Below, piece after piece: positions 8,651 to 17,457 of a DNA stretch of 49,091 nucleotides; within the stretch, counting starts at the first letter, position 1, and every line of letters starts with the position of its first letter. The stretch is taken from the NCBI GenBank assembly GCA_965149945.1, contig CBCTTQ010000015.1, forward strand, positions 1-49,091, read 5' to 3'. Both the position numbers and the translations under genes were made by a program. The notes below the pieces were generated by a model. That model was not told the DNA's origin and did no database searches. It saw only the letters and a program-made list of their open reading frames with translations. This stretch comes from JAHZFN01 sp965149945 (lineage in GTDB: Bacteria > Bacillota > Dehalobacteriia > UBA4068 > UBA4997).

Positions 8651-9067
8651 ATGAAAAAAGCAATAACCCTTTTTATGTTACTGGCGCTTGCGGTGGTATT
8701 TACCGCCTGCGGCGCAAACACACAGGAGCAAACCGTGCCTTCCGCAGAAACTGACCGATCGGAAACCGAAACGGCGGAGGAGGATACTGAAAACGACGGC
8801 AAAACATTGAAAGCGGCGAAGAACGCCGGAATGGATTTGGGAGATTACAGCAAATACGCTTCCACCATTAAGAGTATGGAAAGCGACCGTTACCCCGATA
8901 CCGGCAAGGCGTGCAGACATTCCAAGCCCGACCGAGGTATTTACACGAAGCAGGACAAGGTGATTCAATATATCGACAGTCTGGACATTTCCAACAAACA
9001 AAAGAGAGCGCTTTGGGATGTGGAAGGATACAGCCCCAAAAACATGCCGGGAAGTTGGTGGGATTGA
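8651..9067 (+). CDS. Small lipoprotein of unknown function
   Basis: 138-residue protein with a clear signal peptide and lipobox FTAC (Cys about 20). A Glu/Thr-rich linker follows to about residue 60, then a short C-terminal domain (residues 62-138) ending VIQYIDSLDISNKQKRALWDVEGYSPKNMPGSWW-D. The pattern 'hydrophobic-SLDISNKQKRALW' resembles short helical tails I remember from phage-related and extracellular Firmicutes proteins; this is a weak similarity and no function is proposed. Ribosome site GAAGGGAGAAAAAT precedes the ATG. Last gene of the lipoprotein run, followed by a strong terminator. Confidence 0.75.
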   Translation: MKKAITLFMLLALAVVFTACGANTQEQTVPSAETDRSETETAEEDTENDGKTLKAAKNAGMDLGDYSKYASTIKSMESDRYPDTGKACRHSKPDRGIYTKQDKVIQYIDSLDISNKQKRALWDVEGYSPKNMPGSWWD

Positions 9068-9150
9068 TATTTTACACAACCGTACATACAAAAACTCGTA
9101 TGAGAGAAATTATGTACAGAGATATACGGCAACAATTTCACGCGCAAGAA

Positions 9151-9178
9151 AAGCCCCCTTTTTGGGGGCTTATTTTTT
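9151..9178 (+). terminator. Intrinsic terminator closing the lipoprotein gene run
   Basis: AAGCCCCC/GGGGGCTT stem (9151-9158 and 9164-9171), T5 loop, then a run of seven Ts. Confidence 0.9.
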
Positions 9179-9288
9179 TGCTTGTGTCGTTTAAGAGGTG
9201 TTGAGAGTGTGTCGGGAAAAGTTTGGGAAAAAGCGTGTCAAAACGTGTCATTTTTTAGGAAAACGCCTGCTACGTTGGTTTGAATTAA

Positions 9289-9666
9289 AGAATAACAGAC
9301 GAGGATCTGGACTGGACGAATGATGACAGCCGAGTATCCCGTGAGCATGAAGACGAAAGTTTGCGGCAGATCGAGCTGGTCGCCGATACTGTGGATGACT
9401 GGCAGGATGTAGAAAAAATTTATCTGGGTTACCCGGTATGGTGGGGATATGCGGCATGGCCTGTCAATACTTTTGTAGAAACAAATGATTTCACAGGCAA
9501 GACGGTCATTCCGTTTTGTACTTCCTCCAGTTCTGAAATCGGACAGAGCGGTCAATTTTTGGCGGAACTTGCCGGTACCGGCGATTGGCGGGAAGGAATG
9601 CGTTTTTCTTCTGATGTCAGTGCGGACGACGTGGAAGAATGGGTGAACAGCCTGAACCTGCCCTGA
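9289..9666 (+). pseudogene. Flavodoxin remnant lacking its N-terminus
   Basis: Reading through 9289-9666 gives the middle and end of a flavodoxin-like protein: DWTNDDSRVSREHEDESLRQ, then IYLGYPVWWGYAAWPVNTFVE, then VIPFCTSSSSEIGQS. The region before it, which should encode the FMN phosphate-binding loop (T-G-N/T type), is missing: a TAA at 9286-9288 and a TAG upstream close the frame, and no start codon with a ribosome site precedes the conserved part. An internal start near 9361 would yield only the C-terminal 101 residues. Most likely a truncated, non-functional copy. Confidence 0.75.
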
Positions 9667-9671
9667 GGAAA

Positions 9672-9845
9672 ATCAGAACAGATATTCTGAAGCGGGTTTT
9701 AGTCAATACGGAAGCAACGGAGGCGGTCGTTGTGGAAGGAAAACGACTTCAGTTGAAGGGATTCCCTCACGGCTTTGGCGTCGATCGGGGATGGAAATCC
9801 CGTTTATGGTCGATGGTTGAGCGTTATATTGCTGACAATGAATAA
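9672..9845 (+). pseudogene. Hydrolase C-terminal remnant
   Basis: A short frame just after the flavodoxin remnant encodes VVVEGKRLQLKGFPHGFGVD...WSMVERYI. The GFPHGFG segment and the helix after it look like the catalytic-His end of an alpha/beta hydrolase; compare GLGHGFGLG in the esterase at 5187-6203. No matching N-terminal part is present. Probably the tail of a lost gene. The rest of 9180-9940 contains nothing I can identify. Confidence 0.4.
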
Positions 9846-9939
9846 TCAGGAAGAGTTTTCTTTGACGGTGATCATTTATCAGCAGGTTTTGCCGATTTAG
9901 GAAAAACTGCTGATTTTTTGAAAGGAAGCGACAAAAACA

Positions 9940-11301
9940 ATGGGGGAAGATGCGGAAAAATTTCTCTTTGAAAAAATGCCCGTTCCTAAAGCGGTGGCGA
10001 CTTTGGCAATTCCCACTATCATCAGTCAAGTCGTGACGATGATTTATAATTTGGCAGACACTTTTTTTGTGGGGCAATTAGGGGATCCGTTGATGGTTGC
10101 CGCTGTTTCCCTTGTGTCTCCCTGGTTTAACTTGCTTACGGCATTGGGAAATTTGTTTGGATTGGGAGGCAGCAGTTTGATTTCCCGGATGATGGGCGCG
10201 CGGAAGCATAAAAATATTAAGTATGTGTCCGTATTCAGCATTTGGGGCGGGATTGCCGCGACCCTGATCTTTTCCGCCGGTACTTGGTTTTCCAGAAAAT
10301 TTCTTTTGGGTTTTCTCGGTGCAAGTTCGGCTACCTATGGGTATGCGGAGGATTATCTATTATGGGTGGTTGTGTTGGGTGGTGTTCCCACCGTGATAAG
10401 TTTGCTTCTCGGTCATCTGTTGCGAGGCGAAGGCTATGCCAAGCAGGCCGGTATCGGCATGATGTTCGGAGGAATATTCAACGTGGTTTTGGATCCGATT
10501 TTTATTTTCGCGCTGCATTGGAATGTGGCGGGGGCTGCTGCCGCGACGGCGATTTCCAACACGGTGTCGGTTGCTTTTTATCTCTTTCAATATAGCCGTC
10601 TTCGGGGGAGAACCGCTGTTTCTCTGGATCCGAAATATTTTACGGTTCGATTTGTTCGTCCTGTGTTTGCGGTAGGTTTGGCGTCAGCCCTGGCGACGAC
10701 TCTGGGTAATGCTTCCAATATGGTGATATTTTCTTTAGCTTCCGGATACGGGGATATTCCTGTGGCGGCTTACGGGGTTGTGAAGCGCATCGATCAATTT
10801 CCTTTGAGTGTTTCTATGGGACTTTGCCAAGGATTCATGCCTTTGGTAGGGTACAATTTCTCTTCGGGAAATTATGAAAGAATGCGTAAAATCTCTGTTT
10901 TTTCCTGGAAGACGGCAATTGTTATATCCGTTTGTTTTGTTGTTTGTTTTGTCGCTTTGGCACCGTGGATTTTGCATGTATTTATCTCGGAACGCCAAAC
11001 CAGTGCTCTGGGGTCTTCTTTTTTGAGGATTGCCTGCTTGGCGGTTCCTTTGACCAGTGTTAATTTTCTGATCAGCTATACTTTGCAGGCTATGGGGAAA
11101 GGAGCTCAGTCTGCGGTTTTGACCGCTTGCCGTCAGGGATTGCTCAATATTCCTCTGTTGATGATTATGAATTTGCTTTTAGGGTTATACGGCATGATCT
11201 GGACGCAATTGACTGTGGAAGTGATCATGCTGCCGATTTCACTGGAGATGTATGTTTACACATTTCGGAAATTAACGGACAGAGAGAACTACAGGAGATA
11301 A
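9940..11301 (+). CDS. MATE family multidrug/Na+ efflux transporter
   Basis: 453-residue inner-membrane protein with about 12 hydrophobic segments. It opens LFEKMPVPKAVATLAIPTIIS and has the family sequences VTMIYNLADTFFVGQLGDP and LGNLFGLGGSSLISRMMGARK in the first half, with the duplicated counterpart (VVKRIDQFPLSVSMGLCQGFMPLVGYNFSSGN) in the second. These are typical of MATE antiporters that expel cationic compounds using a sodium or proton gradient; the substrate is unknown. Start supported by AAAGGAAG 11 bases upstream. It is followed at 90 bases by an aldo/keto reductase gene. Confidence 0.95.
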   Translation: MGEDAEKFLFEKMPVPKAVATLAIPTIISQVVTMIYNLADTFFVGQLGDPLMVAAVSLVSPWFNLLTALGNLFGLGGSSLISRMMGARKHKNIKYVSVFSIWGGIAATLIFSAGTWFSRKFLLGFLGASSATYGYAEDYLLWVVVLGGVPTVISLLLGHLLRGEGYAKQAGIGMMFGGIFNVVLDPIFIFALHWNVAGAAAATAISNTVSVAFYLFQYSRLRGRTAVSLDPKYFTVRFVRPVFAVGLASALATTLGNASNMVIFSLASGYGDIPVAAYGVVKRIDQFPLSVSMGLCQGFMPLVGYNFSSGNYERMRKISVFSWKTAIVISVCFVVCFVALAPWILHVFISERQTSALGSSFLRIACLAVPLTSVNFLISYTLQAMGKGAQSAVLTACRQGLLNIPLLMIMNLLLGLYGMIWTQLTVEVIMLPISLEMYVYTFRKLTDRENYRR

Positions 11302-11391
11302 CCGTTGGGTTTTGACTGCGTAACAAACGGAGACTTCTGTTTTGTTCCCTGTGAAAGTACAATGAAGGAAAGAAGAAAAGGAGGAAGGAAG

Positions 11392-12195
11392 ATGGACACA
11401 CGCGTTTTAGGAAAAGATTTCATTGTCTCCGCCGTTGGTCTTGGCTGTATGGGATTCTCCCATGCTTATGGCGCGCCGACGGATGAAAAAGAGACCGTTC
11501 GTTTACTGCGCCGATCCCTTGCGTTGGGGTATACATTTTTTGATACCGCTGAGGTTTACGGTATCGCGAGCAACCCGCATATCAATGAAATTTTGGTAGG
11601 AAAAGCGTTTGCGGATGTGAGAGATCGGGTGGTGATCTCGACCAAATTCGGATTAAAATTTGATCGAGACAGCGAAAAAGTACCGTTACCTTTGATACCG
11701 GATTCCCGCCCGCAAACCATTCGTCAATCTGTAGAAGGCTCTTTGAAACGCCTGGGTACGGATCATATTGATTTGTATTTTCAGCATCGAATAGATCCTG
11801 ATGTGGAACCGGAAACGGTCGCGGGTGTGATGGCGGATTTGATACGAGAAGGAAAAATTACCCATTGGGGGATTTCTGAGGCAAATGAAGCGTATCTTCG
11901 TCGAGCCAATGCCGTTTGTCCTGTTACGGCTGTACAGAATCGTTATTCCATGATGGCGCGCCATTATGAGAAAAGCTTGTTTGCTGTTTTGGAAGAGCTG
12001 GGGGTTGGGTTGGTCGCTTTTTCTCCTATGGCCAATGGTTTTCTTACGGGAAGATATGGCAAAGGGCAGCATTTTGATCCGCGAACTGACTATCGTGCCG
12101 CGATGCCGCAGTTTACCGATCGGGCAGTGGAGCAAAATGCCGATCTGTTGAAACTGTTAGATGATATGGCCGCGGCGAAAAGCAGTTTTTACTAA
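11392..12195 (+). CDS. Aldo/keto reductase, C-terminally truncated
   Basis: NAD(P)H-dependent oxidoreductase of the AKR family. Start at 11392 after AAAGGAGGAAGGAAG. The TIM-barrel catalytic residues are visible: Asp and Tyr in FFDTAEVYG (about residue 50), Lys in VVISTKFGLKF (about 81) and His in DLYFQHRIDPDVEP (about 122). The protein stops after AAAKSSFY at residue 267. Related enzymes run to about 325 residues and end with the cofactor-binding segment (usually PIPGTR-like) that is absent here. The bases after the stop do not encode it in any frame, so this is a real truncation. It probably cannot bind NADP normally. Confidence 0.85.
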   Translation: MDTRVLGKDFIVSAVGLGCMGFSHAYGAPTDEKETVRLLRRSLALGYTFFDTAEVYGIASNPHINEILVGKAFADVRDRVVISTKFGLKFDRDSEKVPLPLIPDSRPQTIRQSVEGSLKRLGTDHIDLYFQHRIDPDVEPETVAGVMADLIREGKITHWGISEANEAYLRRANAVCPVTAVQNRYSMMARHYEKSLFAVLEELGVGLVAFSPMANGFLTGRYGKGQHFDPRTDYRAAMPQFTDRAVEQNADLLKLLDDMAAAKSSFY

Positions 12196-12294
12196 CTTTA
12201 CAAAGAAGGGCTGATTGAGAAAATGCCTCGTATCTCGGAATCAGCAATAATTGTACCGTGTGCGGATTAACCCTTTCAATTGAAAAATAAGTGC

Positions 12295-12335
12295 AAAAAA
12301 GACCCTGTTTGGAAATTTTAAACAGGGTCTTTTTT
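12295..12335. terminator. Bidirectional terminator between convergent genes
   Basis: Stem AAAGACCCTGTTT/AAACAGGGTCTTT (about 12298-12310 and 12320-12332) with A-rich left and T-rich right flanks, so it can serve both the aldo/keto reductase side and the cca gene on the minus strand. Confidence 0.88.
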
Positions 12336-13678
12336 TATTTTGAGGACTTTTTGTTTTTTTGTGACGCCCAATTTAATAAGGCTTTTTTTTCATTGGGCAG
12401 TTTCTGCCGCATAACTAGTTCCAGCATTTCATCCAGGGTGGCGCCCAGTTCGGATCCCGCTTGATAGCCGATGTCCAGCAGATCTTTGCCGTTAACCGCT
12501 AAATCACAAAGCTGAAAACATTGTTCTTCTTTTTTGATTTTTTCCAAAAGAAAATAATAGTCGGACAATTGATCCAGACGATATCGCAGAGTGGGATTTT
12601 GTCCGTAAATATCGGCATGCTTTACTAACAATAAATCGCGAAAGAATTTTTCGCCGAATCGATTCAGCCAGCGTTTGACATGATAAGAGTCACAGGGAAT
12701 TTGCACATCGTGATATTTGACCAAACGGCAGATTTCTGTGCGTTCTCGTTTAGGAAAACGCAGACGGGCGGTAATGGCGCGTGCTTTTTGTTCGCTGATA
12801 GCCGGATGGTGATAGAAATGATCGATACCTTGTTCATCGGTGGTTTTGGTATCAGCTTTGCCGAAATCATGAAATAAGACCGCGTAACGGATGATTTTAT
12901 CTTTCGGAGTCTTTTCCAGCGCTTTCAGGGTGTGGATGAATACGTCATAGCTGTGATAAGGATTGTTTTGCGCGAGTCCGACAATTTTTTCTAACTCCGG
13001 CAAAAACACGCCGAGGACAGAATGCCAATTTTTTAAAACGGGAATAACATGAGGCGCGAGAAGCAATTTCGTCAGTTCCTCTTCCAGACGTTCAGCGGCG
13101 ATGTTGCACAGATAAAAACGGCAGTTCCGAAGAGAGGCGGCGGTTTGGGGATCCGGTATAAAACCCAGTTGGGCAAGAAAGCGTAATCCTCGTAAAATGC
13201 GCAAACCATCTTCCTGAAAACGTTCTTCACTTTTGCCCACGGCGCGCAGGATGCCTTTGCGCAGATCGTGGATACCGCCGAAAGGGTCCAACAAGCCGAG
13301 CTCAGGGTGGTAAGCAACGGCATTGATAGTGAAATCACGGCGGGCTAAATCTTCTTTTATTTCTGTAGAAAAAAATATCGTTTCCGGATGGCGGTTATCT
13401 TGATAAAGATCCTCCCGTCGGTAGGTGGTGATTTCTACTGAATTTTTCGCTATGAGCAGCGTTACGGTGCCGTAGCGAATACCCGTATCAATGACAGGCA
13501 ATTCCGAAAAAGTTTCTTTCACTTGGGTGGGGGTGGCGCTGGTTGCCAAATCCCAATCATGGGGTGTTTTCCCCAGCAGGCTGTCACGGACGCAGCCTCC
13601 CACCGCAAAGGCAGAAAAGCCGGCGGCGTTCAGGCGATTGATGATGAATTGGATGTGTTGGGGTAATACGAGTCGCAT
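12335..13678 (-). CDS. cca: CCA-adding tRNA nucleotidyltransferase
   Basis: 447-residue class II nucleotidyltransferase that builds or repairs the CCA end of tRNAs. The N-terminal catalytic domain has AVGGCVRDSLLGKTPHDWDLATSATP (residues 24-50) with the metal-binding DxD, then RRDFTINAVAYHP and the head/neck region (LRILRGLRFLAQLGF). An HD-type domain follows (LFHDFGKADT and HHPAISEQKA), as in the bacterial type that joins nucleotidyltransferase and HD domains. Start taken at 13678 because GGTGAGGTG precedes it; the frame extends upstream to 13747 without a better signal. A TATAAT (13733-13728) lies upstream on the same strand. Confidence 0.95.
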   Translation of the reverse strand: MRLVLPQHIQFIINRLNAAGFSAFAVGGCVRDSLLGKTPHDWDLATSATPTQVKETFSELPVIDTGIRYGTVTLLIAKNSVEITTYRREDLYQDNRHPETIFFSTEIKEDLARRDFTINAVAYHPELGLLDPFGGIHDLRKGILRAVGKSEERFQEDGLRILRGLRFLAQLGFIPDPQTAASLRNCRFYLCNIAAERLEEELTKLLLAPHVIPVLKNWHSVLGVFLPELEKIVGLAQNNPYHSYDVFIHTLKALEKTPKDKIIRYAVLFHDFGKADTKTTDEQGIDHFYHHPAISEQKARAITARLRFPKRERTEICRLVKYHDVQIPCDSYHVKRWLNRFGEKFFRDLLLVKHADIYGQNPTLRYRLDQLSDYYFLLEKIKKEEQCFQLCDLAVNGKDLLDIGYQAGSELGATLDEMLELVMRQKLPNEKKALLNWASQKNKKSSK

Positions 13679-14066
13679 ACAAAACACCTCACCGATGTAC
13701 GTTTTTTTTATGAGTTCTCTTTGTTTTATTATACGATATTTTGGCAAAAATCAACAGTGTTTTAGGAAAAAACTCTGCGGAAATGAATTTTTTCTTGTAC
13801 AAGCAGTGTTTGGGGCAAAGAAATGACAAAAAGTTAAATCTTGACCGGTTTTGCCAAGAAGGGAAGCTTTACACATAGGTTTTGGCGTTCCCCAAAAAAG
13901 AGTTAAGGTAATGGTGAAATGATGGAATTTTCGAAAGAACCTTTTTCCGCGGGACAGGAAATATAATTGACAATCTTGACAAAGTTTAGTAAAATAATTA
14001 AGTTAGGAGTGTTTTTTATTTTTTACCTTATTCGCAAGGAAAATGCTGAAAAGAGGGTTTATTTGT
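13679..14066. other. Intergenic region between cca and glnN
   Basis: 388 bases holding the cca promoter region on the minus strand (TATAAT 13733-13728) and the glnN promoter on the plus strand. I looked for a TnrA/GlnR-type palindrome and for a riboswitch ahead of the glutamine synthetase and found neither. The stretch 13780-13960 is unexplained. Confidence 0.5.
13967..13995 (+). promoter_or_regulatory. Promoter of the type III glutamine synthetase gene
   Basis: TTGACA (13967-13972), 17-base spacer, TAAAAT (13990-13995). A second TTGACA starts nine bases later (13976) within the spacer. Confidence 0.75.
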
Positions 14067-16157
14067 ATGAAAAATACATTGATCGAAAATTTTGGAAGAA
14101 ATTGTTTCAATGATAAAGTAATGAAGGAGCGGTTACCGGAAGATATCTATGTTTCGCTGCACCAGTGTATTGACGAGGGGCGAGAACTGAGCATTGAGGT
14201 GGCCAATGAGGTGGCCAATGCCATGAAAAACTGGGCGATGGAACGAGGCGCTACTCATTACACCCATTGGTTTCAGCCGATGACCGGAATGACTGCGGAA
14301 AAACATGACAGTTTTCTGGATCCTGATAAAGAAGGCAACCCTGTCGCTAAATTTTCCGGCAAATCACTGATCAAAGGGGAAAGCGACGCTTCCAGCTTTC
14401 CGTCCGGCGGTTTGCGGGCGACTTTTGAAGCCAGAGGTTATACCGTTTGGGATCCTACCTCTTTTGCTTTTGTTAAAGGGCATACGTTGTATATTCCAAC
14501 CGCTTTTTGTTCCTATTCCGGTGAAGTATTAGACAAAAAAACGCCGTTGCTGCGTTCTATGGAAGCTTTGGACAAACAAGCCTGTCGGATGTTGAATGCT
14601 ATCGGTAATCCTGTGAAAAAAGTAATTGCCACGGTCGGCGCGGAACAGGAATATTTTTTGATTGATCGGAAGCTGTATAATGAACGAGCGGATATTATTT
14701 TTACCGGCAGAACGTTGTTTGGCAATGAAGCGCCCAAAGGTCAGGAAATGCACCACAATTATTACCGTAATTTGAAGGAACGGGTTTCTTCCTTTATGGA
14801 AGAACTGGATAATGAACTGTGGGGATTTGGTATTTTTTCCAAAACCAAGCATAATGAAGTGGCGCCCGCGCAGCATGAATTGGCGCCGGTTTTTTGTACT
14901 TGCAATTTGGCGGCTGATCAGAATCAGTTGATGATGGAAATGATGAAAAAAATCGCCCGCCGTCATGGACTTTTTTGTTTGTTGCATGAAAAACCCTTTG
15001 CCAAAGTTAACGGATCCGGAAAACATAACAACTGGTCGATCGGTACAGATACGGGAGAAAATTTGTTGGATCCCGGCAACCACCCCGATCAGAACCGTCA
15101 GTTTATGCTGGTACTGACAGCGATTATTTCCGCTGTGGATCAGTACAGTGATTTGCTCCGTCTTTCGGTGGCAACGGTTAGTAATGATTGCCGTTTAGGC
15201 GGCGACGAGGCGCCTCCGGCGATCATTTCCGTATTTGTTGGGGATGAGCTGGAATATGTTATTGACTGCATCATCAGCGGTAAGCACGTCAATGAGAGCA
15301 ATGAAGAAGTTATCGACAGCGGTGTTAGCTCCATGCCGAAGATCTATAAAGATAATTCTGACCGCAACCGTACATCTCCCTTTGCTTTTACAGGGAATAA
15401 ATTTGAGTTCAGAATGCCCGGTTCTTCCCAATCCATCAGCGGCATTAATGTGGCGATGAATACCATGGTGGCGGAAATCATGCGGCAATATGCCGACCGT
15501 CTGGAAAAAGCTGAAGATGTGAAGGCCGAAACCAAACGTATCATTAAAGAAGAATTGACCGCGCATCGTCGTATTATTTTCAACGGCAATAACTATTCCG
15601 AAGAATGGGTTCAAGAGGCGGAACGCCGCGGCTTGCCTAATTATCCTACGACTTTTGACGCTTTATCCGCATATTTGAAACGCAAAAATATCGATATGTA
15701 TGTGCGCAATCACATTTATATGGAAAGTGAGTTCGCCGCCCGTTATGAAGTAGGATTAAACGGATATGCCTCGACGCTGGATATTGAAGGCAAAACCATG
15801 GTGTACATGGTTCATCGTCAGATTTTCCCTGCGGTTATGGAGTTTGCTAAAACTGTTTTTGAACAGTTAAAACTGAAAAAGGAAAGCGGTTTCGCCATTG
15901 ATCTTTCCAGAGAAGAAGATTTCGCCAAAGATTTGACCAATCATACCAATCTGATGTTGGAAAAATTATCAAGACTGGAAGAAGTCTTGGCAGTAGGAGA
16001 AGCCAATAATAATCTCTATAACAAGGCAAAATATTATAAAGAAACCGTGATCCCCGCCATGCATGAGCTGCGGGAAGTCGTGGATCATCTGGAATATTTG
16101 ACAGGCGGTACCTATTGGCCGATGCCTAATTATGCCCATATTTTGTTTGATATTTAA
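14067..16157 (+). CDS. glnN: Glutamine synthetase type III
   Basis: 696-residue ammonium-assimilating enzyme (glutamate + NH3 + ATP to glutamine), of the large GSIII class found in Bacteroidetes, cyanobacteria and some Firmicutes. Diagnostic stretches: ATHYTHWFQPMTGMTAEKHDSF (about residues 66-87), SSFPSGGLRATFEARGYTVWDPTS (about 112-135), GAEQEYFLID (about 200), EVAPAQHELAPVF and HEKPFAKVNGSGKHNNWSIGT (about 310-330), and EFRMPGSSQS. All catalytic regions appear intact. Start at 14067 gives MKNTLIENFGRNCFND like homologues; an ATG at 14043 adds eight residues. No regulator gene adjoins it. Confidence 0.96.
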   Translation: MKNTLIENFGRNCFNDKVMKERLPEDIYVSLHQCIDEGRELSIEVANEVANAMKNWAMERGATHYTHWFQPMTGMTAEKHDSFLDPDKEGNPVAKFSGKSLIKGESDASSFPSGGLRATFEARGYTVWDPTSFAFVKGHTLYIPTAFCSYSGEVLDKKTPLLRSMEALDKQACRMLNAIGNPVKKVIATVGAEQEYFLIDRKLYNERADIIFTGRTLFGNEAPKGQEMHHNYYRNLKERVSSFMEELDNELWGFGIFSKTKHNEVAPAQHELAPVFCTCNLAADQNQLMMEMMKKIARRHGLFCLLHEKPFAKVNGSGKHNNWSIGTDTGENLLDPGNHPDQNRQFMLVLTAIISAVDQYSDLLRLSVATVSNDCRLGGDEAPPAIISVFVGDELEYVIDCIISGKHVNESNEEVIDSGVSSMPKIYKDNSDRNRTSPFAFTGNKFEFRMPGSSQSISGINVAMNTMVAEIMRQYADRLEKAEDVKAETKRIIKEELTAHRRIIFNGNNYSEEWVQEAERRGLPNYPTTFDALSAYLKRKNIDMYVRNHIYMESEFAARYEVGLNGYASTLDIEGKTMVYMVHRQIFPAVMEFAKTVFEQLKLKKESGFAIDLSREEDFAKDLTNHTNLMLEKLSRLEEVLAVGEANNNLYNKAKYYKETVIPAMHELREVVDHLEYLTGGTYWPMPNYAHILFDI

Positions 16158-16167
16158 GGATATCACC

Positions 16168-16196
16168 AAAGCAGCCGTTGAATTCGGCTGCTTTTT
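16168..16196 (+). terminator. Intrinsic terminator of glnN
   Basis: Stem AAAGCAGCCG/CGGCTGCTTT with a 7-base loop, then Ts. Confidence 0.88.
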
Positions 16197-16197
16197 A

Positions 16198-16226
16198 TTG
16201 CGATCGTGAAGCAAAACAGGTATAAT
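16198..16226 (+). promoter_or_regulatory. Promoter of the zincin gene
   Basis: TTGCGA (16198-16203), 17-base spacer, TATAAT (16221-16226), immediately after the glnN terminator. Confidence 0.7.
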
Positions 16227-16259
16227 GAAAATAGGTTATGACAAGGATGTGAGGAGACA

Positions 16260-16646
16260 ATGATTGATATCGATCGGTTCCATGAAATTTTAGATGAATT
16301 ATTTCAGCAGCAGCCGGAGTGCTGTTTGGATGAATTGAACGGAGGGGTGTGTCTGCTGCCTGAAAGCAAGCTGGATGAACAGGCCGTAGATGATGATCTA
16401 TATGTGCTGGGTGAGTTTTGCTACAGCGGGACAATGGGTCGGTATATCAATATTTACTATGGTTCTTTTTGCAGTGTTTTCGAGGGTTTGGATGAAGAGG
16501 AACTAACGGAAGAAATTCGGAAGGTTTTACAACATGAGATTTATCATCATTTGGAATCTCTGAGCGGTACCCATGAGCTTGAAGATGAGGATGATCTGTT
16601 TATGGAGCAATATCTCGCCAGCAAACGGGAGAATCAACAGAAATAA
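16260..16646 (+). CDS. Small zincin-type metallopeptidase family protein
   Basis: 128-residue protein of the short 'metallopeptidase family' (zincin-like) found widely in Firmicutes and actinobacteria. The zinc signature HEIYHHLE (HExxH) is at about residues 91-98. Family-typical LNGGVCLLPESKL, YVLGEF and GRYINIYYGSF precede it. No signal peptide is visible, so it acts in the cytoplasm if at all; substrates are unknown for the family. Ribosome site GTGAGGAGAC precedes the ATG. It is followed 25 bases later by a TetR gene and probably shares its transcript. Confidence 0.85.
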   Translation: MIDIDRFHEILDELFQQQPECCLDELNGGVCLLPESKLDEQAVDDDLYVLGEFCYSGTMGRYINIYYGSFCSVFEGLDEEELTEEIRKVLQHEIYHHLESLSGTHELEDEDDLFMEQYLASKRENQQK

Positions 16647-16671
16647 ACTTCTTGATTAAAGGGAGATGGGT

Positions 16672-17262
16672 ATGAACAGAAAGTCTCAAATTACTCACGC
16701 GTATAAAAAGCAAGAACTTTTAGAGTGTTGCTTTGCTTTATTAGTGGAGCGCGGTCTGGAAAATACCGGAATGCGTGATTTTTGTCAGGCCTGCGGACTT
16801 GCCGCCAATAATTCGTTATATTATTATTTTGAGAGCAAAGAGCGTCTTGTGGTGGAAGCGATTGTTTTAGGCATTGAGAAAATTGAAAAAGGATTTCTGC
16901 AGGCGGCGAGTTCTGTGGATTTTTTGGTATTTTTAGAAGATTTGCCTCGTTTGGTCAGTCTTTATGAACAGGATGCCGCTTTGGTGTATCAGGTTTTGAC
17001 CAGTCCTCGGTATCGTCGGTATTTCGTTTCGTATCGGCGGGAATTTAACATTAAATATGAACAATATTTGCTGCAAATTAGTCAGCAGTATGGTTGTTCT
17101 TGTGAGGCGCTTCGTCCGCTGTATTATTTGTTGATGACGGTGGTTTCTCATCGTATGATGTTTGGCGAAAATGACTTGTGGCGGGTGCAGATGGCATATC
17201 TGCAAGAGCAGATCCGGCGGCTTTTGTTAGGAGAAGCGGAAAGGAAAACGACCTCCTGTTGA
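16672..17262 (+). CDS. TetR family transcriptional regulator
   Basis: 196-residue regulator. The helix-turn-helix is in MRDFCQACGLAANNSLYYYFESKERLVVEAI (about residues 30-62), followed by an all-helical ligand domain. Start placed at 16672, six bases after GGGAG; an in-frame ATG at 16666 is too close to that site. No divergent gene or clear palindromic operator is next to it. Its partner in the transcript is the small zincin. Ligand and targets cannot be told. Confidence 0.9.
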   Translation: MNRKSQITHAYKKQELLECCFALLVERGLENTGMRDFCQACGLAANNSLYYYFESKERLVVEAIVLGIEKIEKGFLQAASSVDFLVFLEDLPRLVSLYEQDAALVYQVLTSPRYRRYFVSYRREFNIKYEQYLLQISQQYGCSCEALRPLYYLLMTVVSHRMMFGENDLWRVQMAYLQEQIRRLLLGEAERKTTSC

Positions 17263-17283
17263 AACCGTCAGAAAAGGACAATG

Positions 17284-17310
17284 CGCGGCTGAACACGCCG
17301 CGTTTTTTTT
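17284..17310 (+). terminator. Intrinsic terminator after the tetR gene
   Basis: Stem CGCGGC/GCCGCG (17284-17289, 17297-17302), loop TGAACAC, then T8. Confidence 0.88.
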
Positions 17311-17355
17311 CAATAGAAACTATTTTTGTGCGGGATAGTATTTTAAGGGAAACCC

Positions 17356-17384
17356 TTGTTATCTCTGGATAATTGTAGTATAAT
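17356..17384 (+). promoter_or_regulatory. Promoter of the yqeC-mocA-yqeB operon
   Basis: TTGTTA (17356-17361), 17-base spacer, TATAAT (17379-17384). The transcript would carry a leader of about 65 bases before the ModE-YqeC start. Confidence 0.75.
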
Positions 17385-17457
17385 ATGGAGTGGAACAGTT
17401 TGTTTAGTTGTGATATTTGATTTTGCGATATTTGATTATAGAATGGTCAGGTGGCGC

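Noticed and set aside
14043..14066. Longer glutamine synthetase start at 14043
   Set aside because: The extra residues do not resemble the N-terminus of the family and the ribosome spacing is poor; kept only as an alternative.
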